This document shows positions 35,026 through 44,232 of a stretch of DNA of 64,000 nucleotides, piece by piece; the first letter of the stretch is position 1, and each line of letters begins with the position of its first letter. The DNA is from Bacilli bacterium (GTDB lineage Bacteria; Bacillota_I; Bacilli_A; RFN20; DUOF01): positions 1 through 64,000 of the forward strand of contig JAFWYE010000006.1 in the NCBI GenBank assembly GCA_017517765.1, in the 5' to 3' direction. The notes under the pieces are model-generated. The model ran no database searches and had not been told where the DNA came from. It saw only the letters and a program-made list of their open reading frames with translations. Made by a program: the position numbers and the translations under genes.

Positions 35026-35946
35026 CTATCTATATATATTAGAGAAAAATCTCATATTCATATTTAATGGTTTACCATCATGATTAATGTTATTTACTAA
35101 CTTTTCAATTTTCTTTCTAGTAACTATATTATCTTTATAATTGTAAATAATGTTATCTATGATTCTAGTATCTAATTCAACTTTTTTAAATAACTCCTCA
35201 ATATTACAATTACTCTCTTCACCAGAAGCTGGATTTAGCCATACTGATTTTTTATCATTTAAGTAATCAATATTATCTTTTATATTTCTTGGCTGAGATA
35301 ACGTGTTCATTGGAGAATTATGAAAAAACTTGTTAAAGATTGTCTTTTTTATACCATACTTAGAGTCTAATATAAGTCTTACAAGCCTAAAATCCTTATA
35401 AGCTTTATAATAGCTATCATCTTTAAGAATCTCTTTTTTCATCATACTATTTGCAACACTAGCAATCATTGTAGAACATAACTTAATATATTTTTTATTG
35501 GCTTTTATAGCTTTTCTATTAGAAATATTACAATTATTTTTTTTCATTAAAGCCGTATCTAATGATCCTTCAAAAAAGCCATGATTTAGATTATATTTCT
35601 TATTAGTATATGGAAATCCAGTATTATAAAAAACATAAGGATGAATGGTTCTATCTAAAAGATAGTGGTAAACAAATCCTCTTGTAAATTCTATTAGAAT
35701 CTCTTTTTCTTCCCCATCTTTTTTAAAAGCATAAGCTAACATATTGTGATATAAATCAGTGGGATTAATACTGTGTAAGTAAAAACCAAAGCTATTTATA
35801 TCTTTTTTATCATCTCTTTTTTTTATATTATAGCCATAAAAAAACAAAGTGTCTGGGCCTTGGCAAGCCAGCAAAAAAATGTCTTTATATTTATCATTTT
35901 TCACTAAATTTTTAGAAAATAAATAATGTGTTAATGCAGCTGGCAT
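35026..35946 (-). CDS. zinc-dependent phospholipase C-like protein
   Basis: 306 residues. It resembles the Zn_dep_PLPC family: PAALTHYLFSKNL at the start, LLACQGPDTLFFYGYN, FVYHYLLDRTIHPYVFYNTG, and LNHGFFEGSLDTALM, a series of His and Asp residues that coordinate zinc. It has no signal peptide, whereas classical enzymes are secreted, so it may act inside the cell on lipids or be a related hydrolase. Lies between the Cof phosphatase (4 bases) and the CPBP gene; likely one operon. Confidence 0.75.
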   Translation of the reverse strand: MPAALTHYLFSKNLVKNDKYKDIFLLACQGPDTLFFYGYNIKKRDDKKDINSFGFYLHSINPTDLYHNMLAYAFKKDGEEKEILIEFTRGFVYHYLLDRTIHPYVFYNTGFPYTNKKYNLNHGFFEGSLDTALMKKNNCNISNRKAIKANKKYIKLCSTMIASVANSMMKKEILKDDSYYKAYKDFRLVRLILDSKYGIKKTIFNKFFHNSPMNTLSQPRNIKDNIDYLNDKKSVWLNPASGEESNCNIEELFKKVELDTRIIDNIIYNYKDNIVTRKKIEKLVNNINHDGKPLNMNMRFFSNIYR

Positions 35947-35950
35947 ATTA

Positions 35951-36757
35951 TCATCCTTTCAAAAATAATTCTTCAAGTAACATTGCTACTCCCTCTTCAT
36001 CATTAGACTCAGTTGTAATGGTAGCAAACTTTTTTAATTCTTCATCAGCATTTTCCATGATTATGCTATGATTAACAACACTAAACATTTCAATATCATT
36101 ATAATCATTTCCAAAACCATAGGTGTTAGCCAGTTCAACTCCCAGGTGTTGACATAATTTGATAATTGCAGTTCCTTTATTTACATCAGCATGTCCAACA
36201 CTAAACCATAAACCTTTTTTCTCTATAATTCCTGTATGAAAATATGATGATTCATTAACCACTTTAACATCATTAAGCTTAATAATATCCATATATGTAT
36301 TATTAATATCTGCTTCTGTATCACCACGGATAAAAATTTGTTTAACATAATGAGTTTCTAAAAACTTATCTAAATCTGTTTCTAGTAAAACTTGATTTAC
36401 ATTCATGGCTTGATCTTGTACATATTCAACTTCATTTACTGTAAAAGCACATCTACAATTATACTTATTAGCAATTGATGTAACATCTATAACAGATGGA
36501 GCAGTCATATATCTAGAATAAATAACTCTTTGTGTTTCAATATCAAAAACCTCAGACCCATTAGAACTGATTAAATATCTAGATGCATTAGCTAAGTTTT
36601 TAACTTTTAAAGCATGATATCTAGGTCTTCCTGTAGTTATAATTACTTCTATATCTTTGTTAAGTAGTTCTCTAACTACTCTTTTAGTATTTTCTGTTAT
36701 TTCACCTTTGCTATTTTTTAATGTCCCATCGCTATCTACAAAAACTAATTGCTTCAT
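35951..36757 (-). CDS. Cof-type HAD phosphatase
   Basis: 268 residues from the ATG at 36757. Motif I is FVDSDGTLKNSKGEI, where Asp-Ser-Asp takes the place of the usual Asp-x-Asp; motif II ITTGRPRYHALK; motif III Lys in HADVNKGTAI; motif IV YGFGNDYNDIEMF. This is the Cof/YkrA group with a C2 cap, acting on sugar phosphates, pyridoxal phosphate or flavin. Four bases upstream of the PLC-like gene, in the same direction. Confidence 0.87.
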   Translation of the reverse strand: MKQLVFVDSDGTLKNSKGEITENTKRVVRELLNKDIEVIITTGRPRYHALKVKNLANASRYLISSNGSEVFDIETQRVIYSRYMTAPSVIDVTSIANKYNCRCAFTVNEVEYVQDQAMNVNQVLLETDLDKFLETHYVKQIFIRGDTEADINNTYMDIIKLNDVKVVNESSYFHTGIIEKKGLWFSVGHADVNKGTAIIKLCQHLGVELANTYGFGNDYNDIEMFSVVNHSIIMENADEELKKFATITTESNDEEGVAMLLEELFLKG

Positions 36758-36882
36758 TAACAAAATCACATCCCTAATCATTTTACCAAAATGTATCAGA
36801 TTTCCTTAGTAAATATTAAATATATTGTCGCTTTTTTTGACATATGCAAAAAAGTCAATTAAAATAACTACAGGTGATAAAA

Positions 36883-37731
36883 ATGGGAAAAGTTGTAGTA
36901 TATGCAGATAGTACATGCGATTTAAGTGAAGAATTAATAATGGAACATAATATTGGTATTATTCCTTTATATGTTACTTTTGGTGAAGAAATATTTAAAG
37001 ATAAGTTAGAAATTAATCCTGACATTTTATATAAGAAAGTAAGTCAAAAAGGAATAATGCCTAAAACTAGTGCAGCTCCTATGGGAGATTACTATGAAGT
37101 ATTCAAACAAGAATTAGATAAAGGAAATGAAGTTGTTTTCTTTAGTATTGGTAGTACTTTATCTTCTTCAATTAACAATGCTAGAGTAGCAGCTGAAGAA
37201 TTAGATGCTAATAAAATTTTAGTAATAGATAGCCTTAATCTATCTACTGGTATTGGTTTACAAGTATTAAAAGCAGCAAAATTTGCTAAAGAAGGAAAAA
37301 CATTAGCAGAAATCAAAGCTGAAATTGAAAAAATAACTCCTAATGTAAGATCTAAATTTGCAGTAGACTCTTTAGAATATCTTCATAAAGGTGGAAGATG
37401 TAGTGGAGCTTCTAGATTATTTGGAACTTTATTACAAATTAAACCAGTTATTGAAGTACAACAATCTGGTAAATTAGATGTTTTAACTAAGTGCAAAGGT
37501 AAAAAGAAAGCATTAAATGTAATGCTAGATGATATCATTGCAAATAAAGATAGAGTTGACTTAGATTATATTATGGTAACTCATACTTATGCAGATGATG
37601 AAGCAGTTATGTTGCAAGCAAAATTAAAAGAAGAATTTCCTAATGCAACTGTAGCTATAACTACTGCTGGTTGTGTAATCTCTTCACATTGTGGTAAAGG
37701 AACAATTGGTATATTATATATATTAAAATAA
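36883..37731 (+). CDS. DegV family fatty-acid-binding protein
   Basis: 282 residues from ATG 36883, eight bases after AGGTGA; the upstream GTG lies in the ribosome site. DegV hallmarks: VVYADSTCDLSEELI at the N-terminus, KTSAAPMGDYYEVF, FFSIGSTLSSSINNA, and FAVDSLEYLHKGGRC. The family (also called FakB) holds a fatty acid so that FakA kinase can phosphorylate it for incorporation by PlsX/PlsY. No fakA is seen in the window. Confidence 0.9.
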   Translation: MGKVVVYADSTCDLSEELIMEHNIGIIPLYVTFGEEIFKDKLEINPDILYKKVSQKGIMPKTSAAPMGDYYEVFKQELDKGNEVVFFSIGSTLSSSINNARVAAEELDANKILVIDSLNLSTGIGLQVLKAAKFAKEGKTLAEIKAEIEKITPNVRSKFAVDSLEYLHKGGRCSGASRLFGTLLQIKPVIEVQQSGKLDVLTKCKGKKKALNVMLDDIIANKDRVDLDYIMVTHTYADDEAVMLQAKLKEEFPNATVAITTAGCVISSHCGKGTIGILYILK

Positions 37732-37751
37732 TACCTATTAAATGTAATATT

Positions 37752-37781
37752 AAAAAGATTCAGGTTACACTGAATCTTTTT
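37752..37781. terminator. bidirectional terminator
   Basis: AAAAAGATTCAG/CTGAATCTTTTT between the DegV gene and the convergent Crp/Fnr gene. Confidence 0.9.
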
Positions 37782-38398
37782 TAATACAATAAAGTAATAT
37801 TTCTTCCATCTTTTTTTATAAATCCATCTTCAATTAAATTAGATATTTCTCTACTCAAAGAGCTTCTATCTACATTTAAATAGTCAGCAAGATCTGTAAC
37901 CGAGAAGTGTAGCCTAAATTTTCTTCTCATTCCTCCAAGCGATTGCATATCAAAGTAAGCCAGGATTTTATCTCTAATCATTCTTTGAGTCAAAAGACTT
38001 ATTCTTGTATGTTGACTAACTATTCTAGAAATCAATATATCCATTATATGGGATTTTAGCTCCTCATGTATTGGGCAACTATCATTACATTTATTTACAA
38101 TATTTTCGTGAGCAAAGAAAAGAACGGTAACACTTGTCTTTGCTTCTACAAATAATTCATTAACATTATGAGGTAACAATAATAGTTCGCCAAAAATATC
38201 ACCCTTATAATATCTCTCTACAATACTTCTGTTTCCCGATATATCATATCTTATTAAATCAGCACAACCTTCTATTATAAGACCGAAATGATTCTTATTT
38301 GGGATCAAGTTTGATATGATATCACCTTTTTTGTAACGAATTTTTGTAACTCTTTTACACTTATTTGCAAGATTTGTCAAGTCATTTATTGTTTTCAT
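37781..38398 (-). CDS. Crp/Fnr-family transcription regulator
   Basis: 205 residues from ATG 38398 (AGAGGTGA upstream). Cyclic-nucleotide-binding-like barrel over residues about 15-120 (GCADLIRYDISGNRSIVERYYKGDIFGELLLLP) and a C-terminal winged helix (FSVTDLADYLNVDRSSLSREISNLIEDGFIKKDG) of the HTH_Crp type. Several Cys occur, including CNDSC near residue 125, which could be redox sensitive; there is no N-terminal Fnr cluster. It is divergent from nrdDG, and a TGTGA-N6-TCACA site lies between them, so it probably activates nrdDG under anaerobic conditions. Confidence 0.88.
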   Translation of the reverse strand: MKTINDLTNLANKCKRVTKIRYKKGDIISNLIPNKNHFGLIIEGCADLIRYDISGNRSIVERYYKGDIFGELLLLPHNVNELFVEAKTSVTVLFFAHENIVNKCNDSCPIHEELKSHIMDILISRIVSQHTRISLLTQRMIRDKILAYFDMQSLGGMRRKFRLHFSVTDLADYLNVDRSSLSREISNLIEDGFIKKDGRNITLLY

Positions 38399-38467
38399 TT
38401 TAAGAAAAATCACCTCTAAAATTATTGTATAAAATTTTTTTGATTTTTTGAATAAAAAAGTGCATTT

Positions 38468-38483
38468 TGTGACATTTATCACA
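38468..38483. promoter_or_regulatory. Crp/Fnr-type operator
   Basis: TGTGACATTTATCACA is a perfect TGTGA-N6-TCACA inverted repeat centred at 38475.5. The nrdD -10 box is at 38505-38510, giving a predicted start near 38517, so the site is centred near -41.5, the class II activator position. Confidence 0.75.
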
Positions 38484-38504
38484 TTATTTTAATATTTTTA
38501 GGGT

Positions 38505-38510
38505 TATAAT
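38505..38510 (+). promoter_or_regulatory. nrdD: nrdDG -10 element
   Basis: TATAAT, with no recognisable -35 box at the correct distance (the hexamer there is CATTAT), as expected for an activator-dependent promoter. Confidence 0.65.
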
Positions 38511-38539
38511 GGCCTTGTTTATAGAGGGGGAGAATAAAT

Positions 38540-40669
38540 ATGAAAATTGTAAAACGCGACGGAAAAATTGTTAACTATGACAGTAACAAAATTAGAGTAG
38601 CTATTCACAAGGCTAATAGCAAAGTTGCTCCTGGGGAGAGAATAAGCGACGATGAAATTACGCCTATTATTGAGTACATTGAATCTCTAAACAAGAAAAG
38701 AATGTTAGTTGAAGACATTCAAGACATTATTGAAAAGAAATTAATGGAGCTTAACAAGTATGAACTTGCTAAAGAATATATTGTATATAGATATACACGT
38801 GCTTTAGTTAGAAAGAAAAATACTACAGATGAATCAATTCTAGGATTAATTAAAAAGACTAATACTGATTTAATGAATGAAAATTCTAACAAAGATGCTG
38901 TAATTGCAGCAACTCAAAGAGACTTAATCGCTGGAGAAGTTAGTAAAGACTTAACTAAGAGAATGCTTCTTCCTCCAAAAATTACAGAAGCTCATGAAAA
39001 TGGAGTATTACACTTCCACGATGCTGACTATTTCTTACAATCTATATTTAACTGTTGTTTAGTTAATATTGGGGATATGCTTGATAATGGAACTGTAATG
39101 AACAAGAAACTTATTGAATCTCCTAAGAGTTTCCAAGTTGCTTGTACAGTTACTACACAAATTATTGCTGCAATTGCTTCTAACCAATATGGAGGACAAT
39201 CAATTGATGTTAGACACTTAGGTAAATATTTAAGAAAGAGTTATGACAAATTCTATAAAGAATTAAATGATATGTATGGTGATACATTAAGCCAAGATGT
39301 AATCGAAGGAATTACTAAGAAGAGATTACAAGGTGAACTTGCTAGTGGTGTACAAACTATTCAATATCAAATAAATACATTGATGACTACAAATGGTCAA
39401 TCACCATTTGTTACATTATTTTTAAATCTTGATAAAGATGATCCTTATATCGAAGAAAATGCTATGATTATCGAAGAAATCTTAAAGCAAAGATATCAAG
39501 GTATCAAAAACGAACAAGGTGTTTATATAACTCCTGCTTTCCCTAAGCTTATTTATGTTATTGATGAACATAATAACTTAAGTGGTGGTAAATATGATTA
39601 TCTTACTGAACTTGCTGTTAAATGTTCTTCTAAGAGAATGTACCCTGACTATATTAGTGCTAAGAAAATGAGAGAAGCTTATAAGGGTAATGTATTTGCT
39701 CCTATGGGTTGTAGAAGTTTCTTATCTCCATGGCAAGATCCTAAAACTGGAGAATATAAATTTGAAGGTAGATTTAATCAAGGTGTTGTAAGTATTAACT
39801 TGCCTCAAATAGCATTAACTGCTCAAGGTGATGAAGAAAAATTCTGGAGTCTATTGGAAGAAAGACTAGATTTATGTAAAGAAGCATTAATGTGTAGACA
39901 CTATTCTTTACTAGGTACTAGTTCTGATATCTCTCCTATTCACTGGTTATATGGTGGTATCGCTAGACTAAAACCAGGAGAAAAGATTGATAAATTATTA
40001 AAAGATGGATATTCAACTCTATCTTTAGGTTATATTGGAATATATGAAACAACAAAATTAATGACTGGTGAATCACACACTGGAGAAAAAGGTCACGATT
40101 TCGCATTGAAACTAATGACTACATTAAGAAATACTACAGATAAATGGAAACATGATACTGGATTAGGATTTGCATTATATGGAACTCCTGCTGAAAGTTT
40201 ATGCTATAGATTTGCTAGAATAGATAAAGAAAAATTTGGCGATGTAAAAGATATTACTGATAAGGGTTATTACACTAACTCATATCACGTTGATGTAAGA
40301 GAAACAATTGATGCATTCTCTAAGTTAAAATTTGAAAGTGAATTCCAAAACTTGTCTTCCGGAGGAGCTATCTCTTATGTTGAAATTCCAAATGTAGAAA
40401 ATAACCTAGATGTATTAAAATCACTTGTTAAATTCATCTATGAAAACATTCAATATGCTGAATTTAATACTAAATCTGATTATTGTCAATGTTGTGGTTA
40501 TTCAGGAGAAATCAAAATAAATGATAAAATCCAATGGGAATGTCCAAACTGTGGTAATACAGATAAAACAAAGATGAATGTTACTAGAAGAACATGTGGT
40601 TATTTAGGTGAAAACTTCTGGAACGTAGGAAAGACAAAAGAAATTAAAGCAAGAGTTACACATTTATAA
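38540..40669 (+). CDS. nrdD: anaerobic ribonucleoside-triphosphate reductase
   Basis: 709 residues, class III enzyme that makes deoxynucleotides without oxygen. N-terminal ATP-cone (VKRDGKIVNYDSNKIRVAIHKA), a catalytic barrel with SIFNCCLVNIGDML and the conserved Cys in APMGCRSFLSP, a C-terminal zinc site (CQCCGYSG and CPNCGN), and the glycyl radical motif RRTCGYLGENFW. Formate or thioredoxin serves as reductant in the family. The pflBA operon supplies formate in this organism. Operon with nrdG. Confidence 0.97.
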   Translation: MKIVKRDGKIVNYDSNKIRVAIHKANSKVAPGERISDDEITPIIEYIESLNKKRMLVEDIQDIIEKKLMELNKYELAKEYIVYRYTRALVRKKNTTDESILGLIKKTNTDLMNENSNKDAVIAATQRDLIAGEVSKDLTKRMLLPPKITEAHENGVLHFHDADYFLQSIFNCCLVNIGDMLDNGTVMNKKLIESPKSFQVACTVTTQIIAAIASNQYGGQSIDVRHLGKYLRKSYDKFYKELNDMYGDTLSQDVIEGITKKRLQGELASGVQTIQYQINTLMTTNGQSPFVTLFLNLDKDDPYIEENAMIIEEILKQRYQGIKNEQGVYITPAFPKLIYVIDEHNNLSGGKYDYLTELAVKCSSKRMYPDYISAKKMREAYKGNVFAPMGCRSFLSPWQDPKTGEYKFEGRFNQGVVSINLPQIALTAQGDEEKFWSLLEERLDLCKEALMCRHYSLLGTSSDISPIHWLYGGIARLKPGEKIDKLLKDGYSTLSLGYIGIYETTKLMTGESHTGEKGHDFALKLMTTLRNTTDKWKHDTGLGFALYGTPAESLCYRFARIDKEKFGDVKDITDKGYYTNSYHVDVRETIDAFSKLKFESEFQNLSSGGAISYVEIPNVENNLDVLKSLVKFIYENIQYAEFNTKSDYCQCCGYSGEIKINDKIQWECPNCGNTDKTKMNVTRRTCGYLGENFWNVGKTKEIKARVTHL

Positions 40670-40682
40670 GGAGTGAGTAGAT

Positions 40683-41204
40683 ATGCATTTTGCATCCATT
40701 AAAAATTGTGATATAGCTAATGGTGAAGGTGTTAGAGTTAGTTTATTTGTAAGTGGTTGTACTCATAAATGTGAAGGTTGTTTTAACCCTGAAGCTTGGG
40801 ACTTCAATTATGGTAATGAATTTACTGAAAAAGAGATTGATAAAATAATTGAAATGCTGGCACCAGATTATATTTCTGGATTAACACTTCTTGGAGGAGA
40901 GCCATTTGAATTAGCCAATCAATTAGGACTACTTCCACTTGTTAGAAAAGTTAAAGAAATATACCCTAATAAAAAAATATGGTCATATTCTGGATTCCTA
41001 TTTGATGAACAAATACTAGGTAAAATGGCTAAAGAACATATCTATACTCAAGAATTTCTAACTTACATAGATGTCTTGGTAGATGGGAAGTTTGTTCAAG
41101 CCCTGTATAACCCTTCATTAAAATTTAGAGGAAGTAGTAATCAAAGAATAATTGATGTACAAAAATCTCTAAAAGAAAATAAAATTGTTATATATGCAGA
41201 ATAA
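40683..41204 (+). CDS. nrdG: anaerobic ribonucleotide reductase-activating protein
   Basis: 173 residues, radical SAM activase that makes the glycyl radical on NrdD. Cluster motif SGCTHKCEGCFNPEAW (CxxxCxxC) and LLGGEPFELANQ as the SAM contact. The gene starts 13 bases after nrdD with GGAGTGAG ahead of it, so they are co-translated at similar levels. Ends in a strong terminator. Confidence 0.96.
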   Translation: MHFASIKNCDIANGEGVRVSLFVSGCTHKCEGCFNPEAWDFNYGNEFTEKEIDKIIEMLAPDYISGLTLLGGEPFELANQLGLLPLVRKVKEIYPNKKIWSYSGFLFDEQILGKMAKEHIYTQEFLTYIDVLVDGKFVQALYNPSLKFRGSSNQRIIDVQKSLKENKIVIYAE

Positions 41205-41207
41205 TAA

Positions 41208-41235
41208 AAAAGAGTTATCGATTGATAACTCTTTT
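41208..41235. terminator. bidirectional terminator
   Basis: AAAAGAGTTATC/GATAACTCTTTT between nrdG and the convergent alcohol dehydrogenase gene. Confidence 0.9.
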
Positions 41236-41252
41236 TTTATTTACTAAGATAA

Positions 41253-42404
41253 CTACTTATTTAATGCAATATGATATAACTCAATAAATTCAGCTAATGT
41301 AGTATCTCTAGGATTACCTGGAGCACATGGATCTTCATAAGCTTTTTTGGCAAGCATTGGAATATCTTCCTCTTTACATCCATAATCTTTTATAGTTTGA
41401 GTAACGCCTACTGAAGCACTTAGTTTTTCAATTTCTTTTACAAATGTTTTAACTGCTTCATCATCACTCATCTTAGAAGAATCTACTCCTATACCAGCTA
41501 GAATTTCTTTAAATCTCTTAGCACATACTGCACCATTAAATTCCATAACTACTGGCAATAGCATAGCATTAGCAATACCATGAGGAGTATCATATACAGC
41601 ACCTAATTGGTGAGCCATAGAGTGTACTATTCCTAATCCAACGTTAGAGAATCCCATACCTGCAATATATTGAGCATAACTCATCTTTTCAATTGCAGCT
41701 TTATCTCCCTTAACAGCATTAGTTAGATTAGCAAAAATTAATTTGATAGCTTCCATATGGAACATATCACTCATTAAATTCGCACCTTTTGTAATGTATC
41801 CCTCTACTGCATGAGTTAATGCATCTAAGCCGGTTGCAGCAGCTAAAGAAGCAGGCATAGTTTCCATTAATTCACTATCTACTATAGCAACTATTGGCAA
41901 ATCATTAGGATCTACACATACCATTTTAACTTGTGTAGCCTCATTTGTAATAACATAGTTAATTGTAACTTCACTTGCAGTACCTGCAGTAGTAGGCATT
42001 GCAATAATAGGTAATCCCTTGTTAGCGGTATTACTTAACCCACACAATGACTCCATTGTTCTATCAGGATTAGTCATTAATATAGATATACCCTTTGCTG
42101 TATCCATGGCACTACCACCACCGATAGTAAGAATTAAATCAGTATTGAAATCCTTACATTCCTTTAATCCATTCATTACATTAGCAATTGTAGGATTAGG
42201 TTTAACATCACTATATATAGTATAGTTGATTTTGGCTTCATCAAGTAACTTTGTAACCTTATTTACTACTCCACACTTAACAAGAGCAGCATCGGTTACT
42301 AAAAATACATTTTTAAAACCACGCTTAGTTATTTCAGGAACTAATTCAGCTCTACTTCCTCTCCCAAAATAAGAAAACTCATTTAAAATAAATCTTGTAC
42401 TCAT
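41253..42404 (-). CDS. iron-containing alcohol dehydrogenase
   Basis: 383 residues from ATG 42404 (AAGGGGGATA upstream). Group III ADH: NAD binding by TIGGGSAMDTAKGISI, PTTAGTASEVT, and the iron ligands in GLDALTHAVEGYI and MAHQLGAVYDTPHGIANA. It is close to lactaldehyde:propanediol oxidoreductase (FucO)-like and butanol dehydrogenases. It probably reduces an aldehyde to its alcohol to regenerate NAD+ in fermentation. Paralogous to the gene at 49585-50787. Monocistronic. Confidence 0.9.
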   Translation of the reverse strand: MSTRFILNEFSYFGRGSRAELVPEITKRGFKNVFLVTDAALVKCGVVNKVTKLLDEAKINYTIYSDVKPNPTIANVMNGLKECKDFNTDLILTIGGGSAMDTAKGISILMTNPDRTMESLCGLSNTANKGLPIIAMPTTAGTASEVTINYVITNEATQVKMVCVDPNDLPIVAIVDSELMETMPASLAAATGLDALTHAVEGYITKGANLMSDMFHMEAIKLIFANLTNAVKGDKAAIEKMSYAQYIAGMGFSNVGLGIVHSMAHQLGAVYDTPHGIANAMLLPVVMEFNGAVCAKRFKEILAGIGVDSSKMSDDEAVKTFVKEIEKLSASVGVTQTIKDYGCKEEDIPMLAKKAYEDPCAPGNPRDTTLAEFIELYHIALNK

Positions 42405-42445
42405 TATTTTATCCCCCTTAATTAAATTATACATAAAAATAAAAA

Positions 42446-42463
42446 GGATACTTATAAGTATCC
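42446..42463 (-). terminator. intrinsic terminator
   Basis: GGATACTTATAAGTATCC perfect palindrome followed on the minus strand by TTTTTATTTTT; follows the GNAT at 42468. Confidence 0.85.
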
Positions 42464-42467
42464 CTAA

Positions 42468-42962
42468 TTATTTTCTTTTTTTACTAGTATCTATTTCTCT
42501 AGTATTAAACATATAAGATATGAAATTTGTGCTATATGATTTTCTCTTATTTTTTACAAATCCCGCTTTAGCACATACTTTTTGGCATGCAATATTATCA
42601 GGTTCGCTTTGAATTCTAAATACTTGATAATTATCTTTATGAGCCTCAATTATATCTTCAACCATCTTTGTTCCATTACCTTTTCTTGTAAGACTAGGAT
42701 CTACAATTAAAAGTTGAATATTAAATTGATTTACATTACTCTCTAAATAATCATATGTATCATATAAAAGTACTCCAATAATATTTCCATTTTCATCTAA
42801 TGCTTTATATGAAGTAGAAAAGTCTTTATCTCCAAACATTTCAAAAAACTCTGAAATAGTAAATGCATCATCAATAGTAACAAACTCATCAATATCACTA
42901 GATTTCCATGCATCAATAACCTTAAAATCTTCTTCACATAATTTTTGCCAATTAAAATTCAT
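42468..42962 (-). CDS. GNAT acetyltransferase
   Basis: 164 residues from ATG 42962, preceded by TGGAGGTAATGAT. Acetyl-CoA loop LTRKGNGTKMVEDIIEAH (R/QxxGxG/A form) and a C-terminal IACQKVCAKAGFVKNKRKSYS strand pair. It is a single-domain N-acetyltransferase of unknown substrate, with no operon partner; it ends in its own terminator. Confidence 0.8.
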   Translation of the reverse strand: MNFNWQKLCEEDFKVIDAWKSSDIDEFVTIDDAFTISEFFEMFGDKDFSTSYKALDENGNIIGVLLYDTYDYLESNVNQFNIQLLIVDPSLTRKGNGTKMVEDIIEAHKDNYQVFRIQSEPDNIACQKVCAKAGFVKNKRKSYSTNFISYMFNTREIDTSKKRK

Positions 42963-43028
42963 ATCATTACCTCCATGTATAACCAATAAGATTATAACAT
43001 TGCCAAATTTGACTTACAACAATAAATT

Positions 43029-43640
43029 TTAGTCATTAGCTTTTATATATGCGTTTAAAGTATTTAACATTCTTTCAAACTCATACCTAGTAAATACTGT
43101 TTCTTCCTTATTTTTCTTTCCCATTGAATGTAAAATATATTTATTTATATTTTTTAACATTCCTCTATATAATGGATTAGAAATAGCACTAACATAAAGT
43201 TCATCTAAAAAATCATCATATTCTTTAGAAAATCTATTCATTTCCTTACCTTGCCAATAAAGAATACCTGTTTTAGTCCAATCATAATCAGTAGCAACTT
43301 TAATATTATTAGAAGCTAACCCATAATAATTAAACATTAAATTTTGAGCCTTTTTATCCTTGAATTTAATACCTTGGAAAACACTCTCTATGCTAGCAAC
43401 TTTCTTCCCTCTAAATTTAAATTCATATGGATATAAATTAGATAAAGTTTTTGAAAAAGGACCTTTTAGTTTATACCCTGCATTAATAAAGTCTTCGCTT
43501 TCATTTAGATTAAACTCATCATTCATTACTAAATAATCTTTATAATACAATCCATCTTCTCTTTCTTCTAATTCCATAAATTTAAAATCATAATTATTTC
43601 TAAACTCTTTAAACTTTGCTAATTCTTTTTTAATACTCAT
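43029..43640 (-). CDS. NADAR/YbiA-like protein
   Basis: 203 residues. The middle (about 62-175) resembles NADAR: FSKTLSNLYPYEFKFRGKKVASIESVFQGIKFKD, with the Ser-Asn-Leu-Tyr-Pro and ESVFQGxKF patterns of YbiA, followed by GILYWQGKEMNRFSKEYDDFLDELYVSAI. NADAR proteins remove ADP-ribose from guanine bases or from riboflavin intermediates. The catalytic Glu and Lys positions are plausible but cannot be placed with certainty. Ten bases downstream of the GNAT gene at 43651, so possibly co-transcribed with it. Confidence 0.6.
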   Translation of the reverse strand: MSIKKELAKFKEFRNNYDFKFMELEEREDGLYYKDYLVMNDEFNLNESEDFINAGYKLKGPFSKTLSNLYPYEFKFRGKKVASIESVFQGIKFKDKKAQNLMFNYYGLASNNIKVATDYDWTKTGILYWQGKEMNRFSKEYDDFLDELYVSAISNPLYRGMLKNINKYILHSMGKKNKEETVFTRYEFERMLNTLNAYIKAND

Positions 43641-43650
43641 AATATCACTC

Positions 43651-44109
43651 CTATTTTATACTTATTTCCATTGGAATAAACTTTATTCCATCTACTTCTT
43701 GTAGTTCATTTGTTTCAATAAATCCTATTTTTTTATAAAACCCTAATGCATATGGAGAAGAATTTACAGTAATCTTATCTGTATATGCTTGTACTTCTTT
43801 TCTAACTTTTTCATATAAAGCCTTTGCTATTCCTTGATGGTGATGCTTTTTGTCTACAAATAACAAACAAATATGAGAATTGTCTCTATACCCTATAACA
43901 CCCACAACTCTATCATAACTTTCTATCATCAAAAGTCTTAAGTTATTATTTAACATCTTCTTTATATTATCAATATCAATAAACTTATAAAAGTTTTCAA
44001 TTCCCTCTTTAGAATATTCAGGCGCCTCAAATTCATCAAATGTTTTCTTAACAACATCCAATGCCTCTTCTAAATAATCTTCTTTTACTTCAATAATTCT
44101 ATATTTCAC
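43651..44109 (-). CDS. GNAT acetyltransferase
   Basis: About 152 residues. The start is uncertain: a GTG at 44109, five bases after GGGTGA, fits best; the ATG at 44115 overlaps that site. Acetyl-CoA loop KHHHQGIAKALYEKVRKEV (QGxxxA), preceded by HICLLFVDK, and a C-terminal NSSPYALGFYKKIGFIE typical of YjdJ-like acetyltransferases. Substrate unknown. Upstream of the NADAR-like gene. Confidence 0.8.
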   Translation of the reverse strand: MKYRIIEVKEDYLEEALDVVKKTFDEFEAPEYSKEGIENFYKFIDIDNIKKMLNNNLRLLMIESYDRVVGVIGYRDNSHICLLFVDKKHHHQGIAKALYEKVRKEVQAYTDKITVNSSPYALGFYKKIGFIETNELQEVDGIKFIPMEISIK

Positions 44110-44197
44110 ATACATCACCCAAATTCTTTCTTGCACTATTTCTATCATACCTAGAATCATGAAATTCTAATACCTTTTATAAATATATTTTTTAAAA

Positions 44198-44224
44198 AAA
44201 GTGTCCCTAAAACTAAGACACTTT
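44198..44224 (-). terminator. intrinsic terminator
   Basis: AAAGTGTC/GACACTTT followed on the minus strand by TTTTAAAAAA, ending the RlmN-like unit. Confidence 0.8.
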
Positions 44225-44232
44225 AATTAATA

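Noticed and set aside
42446..42463. An operator palindrome
   Set aside because: The perfect palindrome is followed by a T run on the minus strand right after a stop codon, so it is a terminator.
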